From Arachnopeziza araneosa (taxonomy: Eukaryota; Ascomycota; Leotiomycetes; Helotiales; Arachnopezizaceae), in contig QYAI01000058.1 in NCBI GenBank assembly GCA_003988855.1, positions 1 to 64,000 of the forward strand: a stretch of DNA of 64,000 bases. The letters run 5' to 3'. The notes below the pieces were generated by a model. It did not search any database. It was not told the origin of the DNA and saw only the letters and a list, made by a program, of their open reading frames with translations. Numbering within the stretch: position 1 is the first letter of the stretch; the number at the start of each line of letters is the position of its first letter. Shown piece by piece: positions 36,978 through 47,571 of the stretch. Made by a program: the position numbers and the translations under genes.

Positions 36978-38002
36978 ATGGAAGCCGTACTGTCTACGAA
37001 AACGATCCAGGCAAAATGTAAACTACGTAGCCGCCAAATGCTCCGTAACAACTTAGGACGACACATGGTAACTCACGGCCCGAAGCGCTATACTTGTTAT
37101 ATCTGTGGGAGAAAGTTTCATAGATCAAACTACTTTCAGGACCACTTAAAGAACCCAAGTGCATGTCAGGGCTATCTTTCGGAACTATCATTGCAAACTG
37201 CGAGACAACAAATTTATGATAACGTCGACTTAGATGATCACATGTATGACCCTTGATATTTTCTATGCTATTAAGGTTAACACTAATAATATCGTGGATG
37301 CAGATTCCATACTTCTTTAACAAGCCTTAGAAAGCATTTCGAAACAGTGAAACTTGATCATAACGAATACCGAATCTATAGCCCGCCTAGTAGCATAACG
37401 ATCCACGCAGAGAGCGATACTCTAATTTCAAGTACTCAGGGAGGAGTATATGGAAAGAAAGACCATCTGGACTACTGGCGCTGCCAAGTACATGGTTGTA
37501 CCTTTAGCTCGAGAAAAATGAAACCTTTCGATTTGCATTTGATTTGCAAGCATATAGATGGAGGATTACGGTGGTACTGCAGACATTCCTTATGCCGCAA
37601 CAAGTCCTGGGCTGCGCACTCCACTCAGAGTGTTAGACAGCATGAGGAGAGTTATCATTCTGAGAATAGCGAGAAAAGATACGCCTTTCTTACGATGCTA
37701 TGCCGTGGCTGAACCAAGATTCTGGAGAATCTGTGCACCTAGACTTCATCAAATCTATTGCCTCGGATGCATTGCAGCGGAGCAATCTTGGAAAATTTCT
37801 ATGCACTGTCGAATCATGTGGCAATGTTTATCCATCATTGAAGAACTTTCTTGTCCATCAACTTACTGCTGATTTTAATTCTATCATGGCTTGTCCTATT
37901 GGATGTGGAGCAACTTTCGCCGGGCTTGAATCGTTCAAGATCACCTGGAAAAATCTCATACACGAGCACAAAACGTCAGGGTCAAGTACAGAACTCAATT
38001 AG
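36978..38002 (+). pseudogene. C2H2-type zinc-finger protein gene, probably frameshifted
   Basis: Exon 1 (36978-37243) contains NNLGRHMVTH and the finger CYICGRKFHRSNYFQDHL. A 60-nt intron (GTATGA...GGATGCAG) joins it to an exon from 37304. That exon continues with finger-like segments around CQVHGC, CRHSLC and HEESYH. Near 37670-37700 the frame must shift by one base to continue into a second finger-rich part ending at 38002 (CTVESCGNVYPS and CPIGCGATFAGL). A 38-nt intron (37632-37669) could also reconcile the frames, but it would be unusually short and would delete the HEESYH histidines. The first finger has Arg where its second Cys is expected. Such fungal proteins are putative DNA-binding regulators. 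This copy is probably damaged. Confidence 0.5.
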
Positions 38003-39281
38003 GGTAAATCAAGTATATTGCCAACACTGTACAGAAGAAATAACGGGGGGCAGTCAGCCCAAATATAGGCATCGCAAGTGAGACGTGCCTAGAAGACTGC
38101 CTACAGTGCCTGCCGGTACCTACAGGTGCCTACACGTGTCTACTGGTGCCTAAGGTTGTCATGCCAGGCTTCAACACTTCTCCCTTCCTGCAAGAAACGC
38201 CGCTAAAATGGATTTGGGGTGTACACCAAAACTATTTCTGTCGTTCATTGTGAGGGAATCGTTAAAGTCCCAGACAATTTGCACCATAGCTCTAACCAAG
38301 TTACCTCCAAACATGCCTCCAACAGCAACAATTCCTTTCGACAATACTCATGCCATCCTTTGATAATACTCAAAAGAAAGCAACACCAACTTTCGACGAT
38401 ACTCCAGCAACACCACCTTTCGACAATACTGGAGAGACAGCAATGCCATCCTTCGACAATACTCAAGAGACAACAAAGCCACCCTTCAACGATACTCGTG
38501 GGGCAGCAGCAGCAGCCGTCCTCCACTCCTGTTTACAGAGACGCTCAACACAATCCTCAAGAGGCTGCTTTGGAAAAAAGGTACGTACAAAAGAGACGGA
38601 CAATTATTTCTCAAAGCTGACCCAAATCTAGAGTTGAGAAATTGGAGCAGAGCTTAGACGAGCTTCATTAATTACAAGCAGGACTCGCTTCTTCAGAAGC
38701 AAGACATAATGCTGTGGCAATCGGGCATTATGTGGGGAATGATTGGTGATATTCATAAACTGGTTTATACATTGGTCCCGGTGACGGATAATGTGGCTGG
38801 GAATTTAGAGGCAAGACCACAAGACAGGTCGGAGGGGGAAAGAAAATAGGATATTTTGCTCTTAAACGCTCTATAAGAGAATAGTAATATACTAGGAATT
38901 GTTTCCAATTGTGGTTATAGTGAAGATGTGAGATATCAATCCACGTAGGCAAGTGGGTGGTCACACATGACTTTTATTCCCATCTAGAGAATTTTAATAG
39001 TACACTTCTTAGGTGAAAGATATTAATTAGGGGAGTAAATTCTCAGTGAGTTACAGTGTGCGATGTGCAATAAACCATAAAAAGTGTGAGGGAGCAAATT
39101 CTTGGGTGAGTTGTGATATACAACAAAAAAACACCTTTGGAATCTTAGAAAAGAGGAGTGTAGTTGTTGTTGCCAATAATCCCGTTTTTGAACAAGCCAG
39201 GTATTTATTGGGCGAAGAATTGGGGGCTAATACATATATCCTCAGCTACACTTAATGTGGTGGAGCTTAGCCGCTCACTAA
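38003..39281. other. Decayed sequence with coding-like repeats
   Basis: The stretch holds GTGCCTAC-like repeats near 38090-38150 and the PxFDNT repeat listed separately. A probable exon follows near 38630 encoding VEKLEQSLDEL, a short coiled coil, ending in an early TAA. A 79-codon region near 39046-39256 is unrecognised. No intact gene can be built. Confidence 0.4.
38353..38505 (+). repeat. Coding minisatellite, PxFDNT units of 33 and 27 bp
   Basis: Five units read P-S/T/P-F-D/N-N/D-T followed by a variable polar tail. Unit lengths are 33, 27, 33, 33 and 27 bp, all multiples of three, and third-position changes dominate, so the array evolved under translation. A further unit lies just upstream (ATIPFDNT) but in a frame shifted by one base. 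Downstream, a CAG run also shifts frame. Confidence 0.7.
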
Positions 39282-40076
39282 CCCTACTACTTTGTCGACA
39301 AGCCGCTCAATGCCGGCTCTACGCAAGACAATCTCTACTCGGATGGGCTCAAGCAGCTGGCAAGTGACCTAAATCAGAAGTACGACCTCGACAGCATCAG
39401 CAGTATCTCGTATGCTCTGGCGGTTGATCTGCACTGCCTGGATGCCGAGAGCAAGTCAGCATGGTGCCTGCTGAGCGATCGCAATGCCGTCCAGCAAGAG
39501 TGTGGGTCAGCATTAGGGCCGTCCGGTTACAGCAACATCAAGCGATCGATCCGATACAATCCCAAGGATCTGCTGGTGACGCAGGGCATCGCAACTGCGG
39601 CGTTGACCCTGCCTACCTCGGAGGCCAAGAGCTCTGCGCTGGTCAAGGCAACACAGCAACGTCTGCTGCGACTCCTTCAAGGGGGTAGCACGCCAGGCGA
39701 TCCCGATGCGTCGCGGCCATTCACGCGTGAGCGACAACGTATCAAGCACACCGTTGCCGAGAACGAGTTCGCCTTCCGTATGGAGCAGGTGATCAGTCTC
39801 GATGTCGCTCGATTGATCCCACTGCGGCGAAATCTGCGGACGGTGCTGCGACCCGTCTTCCAGCTGATGCGATTCTACCTTCAGGAGACGGAGCACTATA
39901 CCCAGCTGCTGCGATGCTTCCGTCCGACGGTGTTCCCACAGATCCTGGGATCGTTCGCGCGGGTGTTCGAGCTCGCCACCGAAGAGATGGTTCGGCGCTT
40001 CCATACTCAGGGATCGAAAGGGCTCGGCGTTGCCCTTGCGGAGGGGGTAGCCGTGCTCGATCGACTTGGGCATTAA
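39282..40076 (+). CDS. GC-richer open frame of unknown origin, no start codon (264 codons)
   Basis: The frame is open from just after a TAA at 39279 to the stop at 40074-40076. It contains no ATG until codons for FAFRM near 39780. Codon third positions are mostly G or C, unlike the AT-rich flanks. The product begins PYYFVDKPLNAGSTQDNLYS and is mostly soluble and helical, with repeated basic helices in its second half (LIPLRRNLRTVLRPVFQLMR). I recognise no domain. It may be the last exon of a gene whose 5' part has decayed, or a captured gene fragment. The antisense frame at 39513-40073 is a shadow. Confidence 0.4.
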   Translation, partial: PYYFVDKPLNAGSTQDNLYSDGLKQLASDLNQKYDLDSISSISYALAVDLHCLDAESKSAWCLLSDRNAVQQECGSALGPSGYSNIKRSIRYNPKDLLVTQGIATAALTLPTSEAKSSALVKATQQRLLRLLQGGSTPGDPDASRPFTRERQRIKHTVAENEFAFRMEQVISLDVARLIPLRRNLRTVLRPVFQLMRFYLQETEHYTQLLRCFRPTVFPQILGSFARVFELATEEMVRRFHTQGSKGLGVALAEGVAVLDRLGH

Positions 40077-41728
40077 TTACTGTTTTACGGGGACGCCCCA
40101 GGTGCTGATCCGGTCGGTGTTGAAGCCACTCAAGACGATGGAGAGACATATACTGATGGAATTATGTACGGTGAAGTGCTTGAGACGTCGAACGTGGAGT
40201 CACAGAAAAAGTTTGTCTTAGTGTAACTGCTCGAGGTTTTCTTAAATATTAAGATTAAAATGAGGCTTGTTTCGAGTTCCTCTAGCTTAATAGATACTAC
40301 CTATCGAAATAATAGAATTTGCAATTTATATTTAAAATATATACATGCGTCGGAATATTTAGAAGTATGTATATATTGAGCAGGATATTCTAAGAGAGAT
40401 ATAAATAATTTTAGATTCGAAGAGTATTTCAGCATCCGATCCTAGGAAGCGATATTAGGTGCTTGTGATTTGACAGCCTCACCGAGGCAGGATGCCAGAT
40501 CGTATGAAATGTATATAGAGAATCAAAACGCATTAGACTGCAGGGTGTCGATCAAGGATAATTAACTTTGCATAGTAGTTCACCTGGGGACAAAAGAAAC
40601 CTGCTAGAATAAATATATAGTTGCCTTTTTACTCAAGCTCTGCTAACTGTTCTACGTAGGCAAAAATTCCAAAACCAAACCTAAATGCAAACGAACGCCT
40701 TTTCCCAGAGCCAGACCGTTTTGCCAAGATCGGAAAGCAATTATTGTCAGTATCGAGACGCCGCCAGTCTGTGAATCCTAGAGAGCTTCTAGAGTTGATG
40801 AAGTCGTTACTGCTGTCGTCTGTACAAATGGGATCATTGAGCCCGTTGATTTCGTTGGTGAGCATGGCTAAGCAGTCATCCTCACAACTCTTTTTTAACC
40901 TAGAAGGTTGTAATAAAATCGTTGTCCATAACTAGGAAAGGTATTCGCAACCAAATTCAGATCCTGCTTGACGTGTCCCAAAAGCGCTTCCTGCCCCAAC
41001 TTGTGTTCCTTCGCAGCCATTGGGATCGCAGGACTTGATTGTACCACAAAATCTGGGAACAGAAGCATTTGATTCAAAGGCGCACCCTGCTTAACTTCCG
41101 CCTTCACAAATACCCAAGTTGCTGCTCGAGTAAACCACTTTCCCATCACAGTCAGCAAATTGGCACAAGATTGGTACAAAAGCCGAGCGTATTTGCTCAG
41201 ACAATACACACGCACCTAGCGAACTTGCCCTAGCAAGTCGGCACTCCACAGCTGATGGCCCCTTCGCTCACTCAGCCTCACATGACTGTGGAGTATCGCA
41301 TGTATTAACTGTAGGACTATATTGACATCCGGGAAATGAGCGTTTGCAGGAGTTAACCCTCGAGTAGCTCAAAAGCAGTGTATCGATACAGCTTTGATGA
41401 TAATTCCAAGCTTGTGTGAGCCAACCTCGATGAGACATCAAAGATATGATCCATTTTGGGGAGCGAAGAATGAGAAATCATTCATCATCGTGTCCCACAA
41501 GAACTCGTCAAATCCAGGTTCGGCCAAATTAAATTGAAAGTCCAGTTGACTTGCAGAAGAACTGTGCGGGTCACCCATTTCTAGCTCCACATGATTTGTG
41601 CTGACTGCTGGCGGCATCGATCCTTGTATGTCCGTACTCCTAACTTCCGGATGCGACAGCTGTGAAAGGGATGACTGTTTTTGCTGCGTTTCAAATTGCC
41701 CCGGAGCAGGTCTATTCTCAGCCCCAAT
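40077..41728. other. AT-rich stretch with one doubtful gene
   Basis: From 40.08 to 40.6 kb the sequence is extremely AT-rich and empty of signals. The doubtful two-exon frame at 40629-41146 is listed separately. From 41.2 kb the composition normalises towards the 3' end of the zinc-cluster regulator. Confidence 0.4.
40629..41146 (-). CDS. Doubtful two-exon small protein, unrecognised (150 aa)
   Basis: Exons 41146-40933 and 40867-40629 join in frame over a 65-nt intron (GTTATG...GACTGCTTAG) to give 150 residues. The donor is weak. The product starts MGKWFTRAATWVFV and ends in an aromatic-rich stretch (RSFAFRFGFGIFAYVEQL). I recognise no family. It may be a remnant of a larger gene in the decayed island. 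Confidence 0.25.
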
Positions 41729-43778
41729 TCAGCTTTCATACACAGATTGTATGCTTTTGAGCAAAGCCCCATAATGATATATCATGTCCCTGTTGCCGTC
41801 ATCATCAACAAGCTGCGTGGTCACTGTGGCCAATTTCCCCATGTACACATCCAGCATATGAGGTATCGTGACTTCCTTTTCAGCAGCTCTTCTGAAGTCA
41901 GCTTCTAGCGACTCTGCTTGGTCAAATTCCCGTAGATTTATCTGTTCTTTTCCTGTGATACCAGACCCACAGTCGAGGAAAACAGTCCTGATTTGAACGA
42001 TAGTGACGTAAGTATGTTCTACCCACCAAGAGAATGGAAAATATAATAGCTCGGCATTCTCAACTGACAGACACCAATCATGAAATGAGACAGTTGCTGC
42101 GACGAGCTGCCACAGCATATTAGTCCGCTGCATTGAGAACTGAATTGAGTGGTTAGTCTCTGGTTGAGTGAGTCGGGCAGGCACAAAAGTGCTTTGCCAA
42201 AGCTCGTTATAGAGCGCAACTTCATGGGTCCAGACTTCCAGGAAGTGAAGATGTTGGACCAGAATAACATTTCTGTTTGTTGAGCCAATGGCCTTCTTAA
42301 GTTCATCAATTTCACGGGAGAAAGAATCAGCGGTGATCTGAAGTGCGCGCTCCCCTCTTATGTCGCAGGTAGATATATCGTGGTAGCAGAAAGCGTCACT
42401 AATCTTCCTCTGAAGGACCTGGATTTCTACAAATGGCGCGATCAATTGATCGCTGGGAACATCCTTCCGTTGTGAGAGAGATGTGCAACAATCCTCCATA
42501 TACGATGTGTAGTGCATAATCGTCCGTTTTCTCAACACCATTGATAACCTTATTAGAGTTGACAGTCAGCTCGACGTTCAGAACAACTTCCATTGTGCAG
42601 GTAGAGCATACATAGATGATAAACAATATGTTCCAAGAAGAGCTCTCATCTCTGCCGGATTTCGCGCTTTCCCCTGAGTTTGAGCCTCCTCTAGACCTCT
42701 CTTTCCCTTCTCATTCAAGTCCAGTCTCAGCTCATGGCACATGTTAACACAGAGTTGTAACATGAGGAAGTATTGATGCTTCCCAGGCACACAGAAGTAT
42801 TGATACCAAGCTACGAATACCAAAAGACCTTGTAAAAGATCCATACTAACTTCATGACCCATCACTAAGCGATCGCAGATTTGCTTCTTGATCTCCTGTC
42901 CTAGTCTGCGCTGTAGTTTGGGATCCTCAAAAGAAGTGACGGCCATAATACACAAGAAAAGGAATGAATTGCTGTATCGAAGAGCTTCCACGCTGACTGT
43001 GGGAGGCACAACCACAAATGGGAAGTGGTTGACGAAACCTCGTCGGAAAGTCTCCAGTCGACGATCCGCAGCTGCCAGGCCTCCTAGATCGTGTAGAACA
43101 ACGTTGGTCAAGCTATCATTATGAACGTCTCTGGACCTGGGCAGGGATCCGTAAGACGCAAAGTGACTTCCACTTATTCGGTCGTGTGAGGATGAAAAGC
43201 TGGAATAAAGAATCTCAGTGGTAGGGCGATTACTTTGGGGTCCTTGAAACGAGGTTGAATGGATATGTTGTGTTAAAGTAGCTACTTGCGTGGACAACAG
43301 CTCCACCTTCTCCTCGAGTCTCTTGGCAGATCTGAGGACGAATTAGCTTGTTCTATGCCGATGAAATACCTAGTGTATATGGAAGGGTGCCTTCAATCAC
43401 TGAGTCCAGTCCACTTCAATAAGTGACTTCACTTCGATCATTAGGTCGAGTTCAGTGATTGAATTGAGGCATGTCATCACGCACTCATGTAGCTTCTTGT
43501 GTGCACGCTATTCCAAAGCGCTCTCATAGACCTCCAATCCTACAAGACCATGCAGACAGCAGATGAGATTGTGACACTCACGAGGGTTCTCTCCGATTTC
43601 TTCTTGCCTCAGAAGAAGGCTCTGCATAGACGCATCCTTTGCCCAATCTTTCACATCTTCCGCATGATTCTGCGCCCAACGAAGCAGAAATGCACTTGAC
43701 CTTGGCGCTGGTGCAGCTGAGGCACGCTCGCCTCCTTACCCGTAGATCTATCATCGATGACGGTTCCGGTACGTCCAT
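41729..43778 (-). CDS. Zn2Cys6 fungal-specific transcription factor (578 aa)
   Basis: The model has three exons: 43778-43582, 43331-42612 and 42548-41729, with introns of 250 and 63 nt. The zinc cluster has Cys at residues 19, 22, 29, 39, 42 and 49 (CLSC...KC...CGRC...GC). A short coiled coil follows across the first junction (AKRLEEKVELLSTQVATL), as usual for dimerising Gal4-type factors. The rest is the helical middle-homology region, with no obvious break. It should bind CGG-type half-sites in the nucleus. It is divergent from the short-chain dehydrogenase at 44227, and the shared region has a CGG-N5-CCG palindrome at 43856-43866, so control of that gene is a reasonable inference. The long first intron is the least certain element. 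Confidence 0.9.
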
Positions 43779-43855
43779 CGTGGTGACCTAGGATTTTGTA
43801 CAAAGATATGGACCAGCTGCTGTTTGAGGGTCCGTCGGAGAACATAGGACGGCAG

Positions 43856-43866
43856 CGGCCATTCCG
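43856..43866. promoter_or_regulatory. CGG-N5-CCG palindrome, candidate zinc-cluster binding site
   Basis: The sequence CGGCCATTCCG is an everted/inverted CGG pair with a 5-base spacer. Zn2Cys6 dimers commonly bind such pairs, with spacing set by the protein. One such match can also arise by chance. Confidence 0.35.
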
Positions 43867-44080
43867 ACCCGAAAGGATAAGCCCGCTTATGTCACCAGAA
43901 TTCAAGGGCTTCAACTATTTTAGGCCTAGTGCTAAGACATCGGGCACGTCGTGTTTTCCGACACTCTCCTTTAGCAGCACGATATAGCAAGACGCTCTTA
44001 ACGGAATCCTCGGGGAATCACCATGCTATCATTTCCGTGCAGTAGTAGGAGTATCCGCTGCCGACCAATCCCCCTATGGC

Positions 44081-44089
44081 TATATATAA
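44081..44089 (+). promoter_or_regulatory. TATA box candidate for the SDR gene
   Basis: TATATATAA lies about 140 bases upstream of the ATG at 44227, with a CCAAT box about 15 bases before it. Confidence 0.5.
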
Positions 44090-44226
44090 GGACTTCGATC
44101 GCTGCCATGGAGCATCTCAACCACAAAATCCATCAACCTTGAACAAAGACTTCCATATAATCACCATATCATACTCTTTCCTTTATCAGACTCCTTAGAA
44201 AAGATTTGTTCCATAGTTCTTCCAGA

Positions 44227-45321
44227 ATGCCCGGTCCCGGATTTCTTCTCAGGGGCAAGTTTTTCCCGCCCAAGCAAATCACCACGACTTTCGAAGGCAA
44301 GACCATCATCGTGACAGGGTCAAATACCGGCGTGGGTTATGCAACCGCCCTCAAATATGTCCAACTTGCCGCGTCAACCGTCATTCTAGGTGTCAGGAGT
44401 CTGCAGAAGGGCGAAATAGCAAAAGCGCAAATTGAAGAAGCGACAGGGCGGGCAGGCGTTATCCAAGTATGGCAATTGGACATGGCCAGCTTCGAAAGCA
44501 TCGATGCATTCGCCAAGCGAGTTGAGAGCTTGAAAAAGGTCGATGTCGCTGTTCTTAACGCAGGTATCATTAATCGCACTTTCAAGCTTCTTGAGAAGGG
44601 ATGGGAGAACAATCTTCAAGTCAATACTCTTGGGACTGCGCTCTTAGCGATCCTCCTCACTCCAAAGCTGCAAGCGTCCCGAATTGCAGATTCACCGACA
44701 CATCTAGTTGTAGTCACATCGACAGGGCACATCGACGTACAGCTGAAACCTCAAGATAAAGATCAGCTTCTCCACCAATACAACAGTGACCTTGGCGTGG
44801 GACCGTATCAGCAGCATGTGGCCTCCAAGTTGTTCATGATGTGGATCACAAGAGAGCTGGCATGTCGCTGTTTCGATGCCAATGGCAAACTAACGGTGGT
44901 TGTTAATGATGTGTGTCCTGGTGCATGCCGGAGTGACGTTACAAGAGATTTCGACAGCACTCTGTTCACCATTGCCAAGGGCATTTTCTCTTTTCTGCTA
45001 TTCAGACCTGCGGAAAATGGTGCTCGCGTGCTTGTTGGCGCATCCACTTTAGGGGAGGATTCGCACGGGCGGTGGTGGTCTGCAGATGGAGATTACAAGC
45101 CGTGAGTAACCTTCCCGAAGAGAAAATGGAGTTGCGCTGACAAATACAATAGATCTGGCGAGTACATTACGAGTGATGAAGGCAAGATCTTGCAAAAGGC
45201 AATGTGGACTGAGGTTATCGATGTTCTTGAAGGGAAGATTCCTCGAGTCAAGGATGTGATTGCGAGTCTGCCTGAGAGGAGGGCTTTGACAGAAAGTATG
45301 ATGTGTGATATGGATTTTTAG
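44227..45321 (+). CDS. Short-chain dehydrogenase/reductase-like protein with altered active site (347 aa)
   Basis: The model has two exons, 44227-45101 and 45153-45321, joined over a 51-nt intron (GTGAGT...CTGACAAATACAATAG). The cofactor motif TGSNTGVG starts at residue 30 and NAG is at 111-113. The expected catalytic Ser is present (Ser165 in VVVTSTGH). In the usual YxxSK motif the sequence reads HVASK, so His197 replaces the catalytic Tyr while Lys201 is kept; the codon CAT is at 44815-44817. The C-terminus resembles fungal retinol-dehydrogenase/WWOX-like SDRs. Either the enzyme is inactive or altered, or a nearby Tyr (Tyr194) is used. I chose the ATG at 44227 because the frame upstream opens only at TTG. 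The gene is divergent from the zinc-cluster regulator. Confidence 0.9.
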
Positions 45322-46382
45322 GCATTGCTGGGGCGAATATAATTTTATTTCTATTCTAGATTCCAAACCCCGTGTTTCCTGTGATGAGCAGAATGTACTT
45401 TTTATTCTTTACACTTCAGAAATAAAGTCTTGTTCGCTCGTGCTGTCTACGCATAACATTTGCAACACGTAACATTCTGCTTATTACACGTACGAACAAA
45501 AACAATAGCAACAAGAAACTTGCTTTTTTAATTTAGATTTATTAAGTTATTATGTTGTATTTGCTAACTGTCACGGGTTAGACCTGGTTGTCAGGACCTA
45601 GGCCCTCAGGCCTAGGCAGGAACTGAGGCAGCACTCGAAGCTGACTTCTTTGATAGAAGGGATGAAGATCAGCAGAGCGATCTTCAGAACTATCGACAAG
45701 ACTATCGACAGAACTATTGATTGACTATTGACAGACTATTGAAAGAAGACGGTACGATAGGAACTGTGTTGGCTGTTCCTTTTGTACGAAGGGTATATGT
45801 AGAAAGCTTCGAGCACTTGTTGCTCTTCAGCTTTACCTTCTTGAAATAACAGATTCATCATTCACGTGTTCTGGCCGTGCAATCGTGAACCCTTACAGGG
45901 TAAAGTTAACTACTCTCGCACGGCAAAGCCGAATGCAAAGTAAATTATACTTAGTTATAAGAAGTAAGATCAGGCACGTGACTAAGCAACCTAAGGCGAG
46001 ACTAATACGAGCCTGATTAGCGCCTGAGCAAAGCGGCGATGCTGACTAACCGCGTTAGAGCAGGAAAGTAAACTGTCGTCTGGGATTACCGAATGAAAGT
46101 GCTCAGATTCAATTATTTTTGACGAGTTTGACACTTAAAATATTCGATTCACTAAGATGCTCACGTGAATAATTCAATGTTCTTACATGCCGTTGGACCG
46201 TAAGTTGTCTATGAACAAGAAGTCCATTTATAGTCGTAGGTAGGTAGATATTGAGGATTGCGATGTTGTGATTTTAGAGCCAAAGACGTGCTTATGTTTC
46301 ATTGTAGCATTGATCCCCGCAATCGCATTTTAGAGTCATCATCCCAATTGAGATCTCTTTGTGAGGCTACTCAATCTTAAAC
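45322..46382. other. Intergenic with possible solo LTR
   Basis: About 1 kb separates the SDR gene from the oxygenase gene. The right half is AT-rich. The LTR-like block is listed separately; otherwise I see no feature beyond the oxygenase promoter. Confidence 0.45.
45569..45897. mobile_element. Possible solo LTR of a retrotransposon
   Basis: The block begins TGTCACGGGTTAG and ends GTGAACCCTTACA, giving TG...CA ends and an imperfect terminal inverted repeat. Inside are a TATA-like GGGTATATG and, near the end, CTTGAAATAACAGATTC, reminiscent of fungal LTR polyadenylation regions. I find no target-site duplication at these exact ends, and no internal retrotransposon genes are adjacent. Confidence 0.35.
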
Positions 46383-47571
46383 ATGTCGTCGGCAGTCACT
46401 TCAAATCATCTCCCGGCATACGAATATCCCAAACAGACAGGAGAGAAGCGTAAGCCCGTTGGGTTCATGTCTTAGATGAGCACTGACACTGATACAGTTG
46501 AGTGGGCAAACTTGGAAGCTCTGGATCTCTCAAAACTCGACCAACCGGGAGGGAAAGATGCTCTCGCAGCTCAAGTATTAAGCTTTATTGACAACAATGG
46601 TCTGTTTTGCCACCTGAGCTTTTGTCTTTATTCTAAGTTATGAGGTTTCTTCTACGTAAAAGGACACGGCCTATCCGAAGAAGCTGTATCCCGTCAATAC
46701 GCCATAGCGAAAGCCTTCTTTAACCTTCCCCTCGAGGAAAAGAAGCTGTATCTAGCAAATACGGCGGCAGGAGATTTCCGAGGATACAAAGCCCAAGCCA
46801 CAAATGGTAAGGATAATGACGAAAGATACAACATCCCTAAATTCACGCCGGAGCATGAGCGCCCTCATCCAAAGCTGATTCTTGACCACTACGAAGAAAT
46901 CAAAGAGTTTTCTCTAGTATGATTCCCACTCATCCTAAGGCTAGCGCTGAGAATTCTAGCACATCCACAACAACATCCTCCTCCCACTGCTCCGCCTCTT
47001 CGCCCACGTGCTTGAGATCAACGAAGAATACTTCGTGAGCCGCCATCGGTATGAAGCCGAGGGTTTGGAATACCTGCGTTACATGAAATACCACCCATCC
47101 GCCAACCCACTGTGGTCCATCGGCCACACCGACTACAACACCCTCACCTTCCTCTTCCACCAACCCGTGGCCGGTCTCCAGGTCCTCACCTCCTCGGGCT
47201 GGCGCCACGTCCGCTCCCCGCCCGACGCCATCATCGTCAACGTCGCCGACGCCCTGGAGTTCCTGAGCGGCGGGTACCTGAAATCGACCGTGCATCGGGT
47301 AATACGGCCACCTGAGGACCAGAGGGAGGAGCCACGGCTGGGGCTCATCTACTTTGCGAGGCCGGAAGCCAAGGTCACGTTGGAGCCGGTGGAGAGCCCT
47401 CTGCTAGAGCGCCTCGGGTTGCAGAGAGAGGTCGAGAATGGGTTGAGCGCGGTTACGGCTGAGGAGTGGGCGCGGGCGAGGATTGCGAAGGATCATAGGT
47501 TCAGGGCCGGCATTGTCCAGAATCCCGAGGCGGAGATTATTGCGGGAGTGAAGCAGAAGTACTATGATTAA
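46383..47571 (+). CDS. 2-oxoglutarate/Fe(II)-dependent oxygenase, isopenicillin-N-synthase-like (344 aa)
   Basis: The model has four exons: 46383-46449, 46498-46599, 46663-46916 and 46960-47571, with introns of 43-63 nt. The N-terminal DIOX_N-like region contains NGHGLSEEAV and LPLEEKKLY. The C-terminal double-stranded beta-helix holds the iron ligands HxD (His197, Asp199 in GHTDYNT) and the distal His253 (VHRVIRPP), followed by an RLGLIYF strand for 2-oxoglutarate. All metal ligands are present, so the enzyme should be active. Fungal members oxidise small molecules, often in secondary metabolism; the substrate is unknown. The final exon is much GC-richer than the first three. Nearby SDR and zinc-cluster genes suggest a small pathway, but this is positional inference. 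Confidence 0.92.

Larger units (their letters stand above)
43779..44226. promoter_or_regulatory. Divergent promoter of the zinc-cluster regulator and the SDR gene
   Basis: These 448 bases hold a CGG-N5-CCG palindrome, a CCAAT box at 44065-44069 and a TATA-like TATATATAA at 44081-44089, all correctly placed for transcription towards the SDR gene. Confidence 0.5.

Noticed and set aside
39513..40073. 186-codon minus-strand frame opposite the GC-rich frame
   Set aside because: GC-rich codons suppress stops on both strands; the plus strand is longer and has the more protein-like composition.
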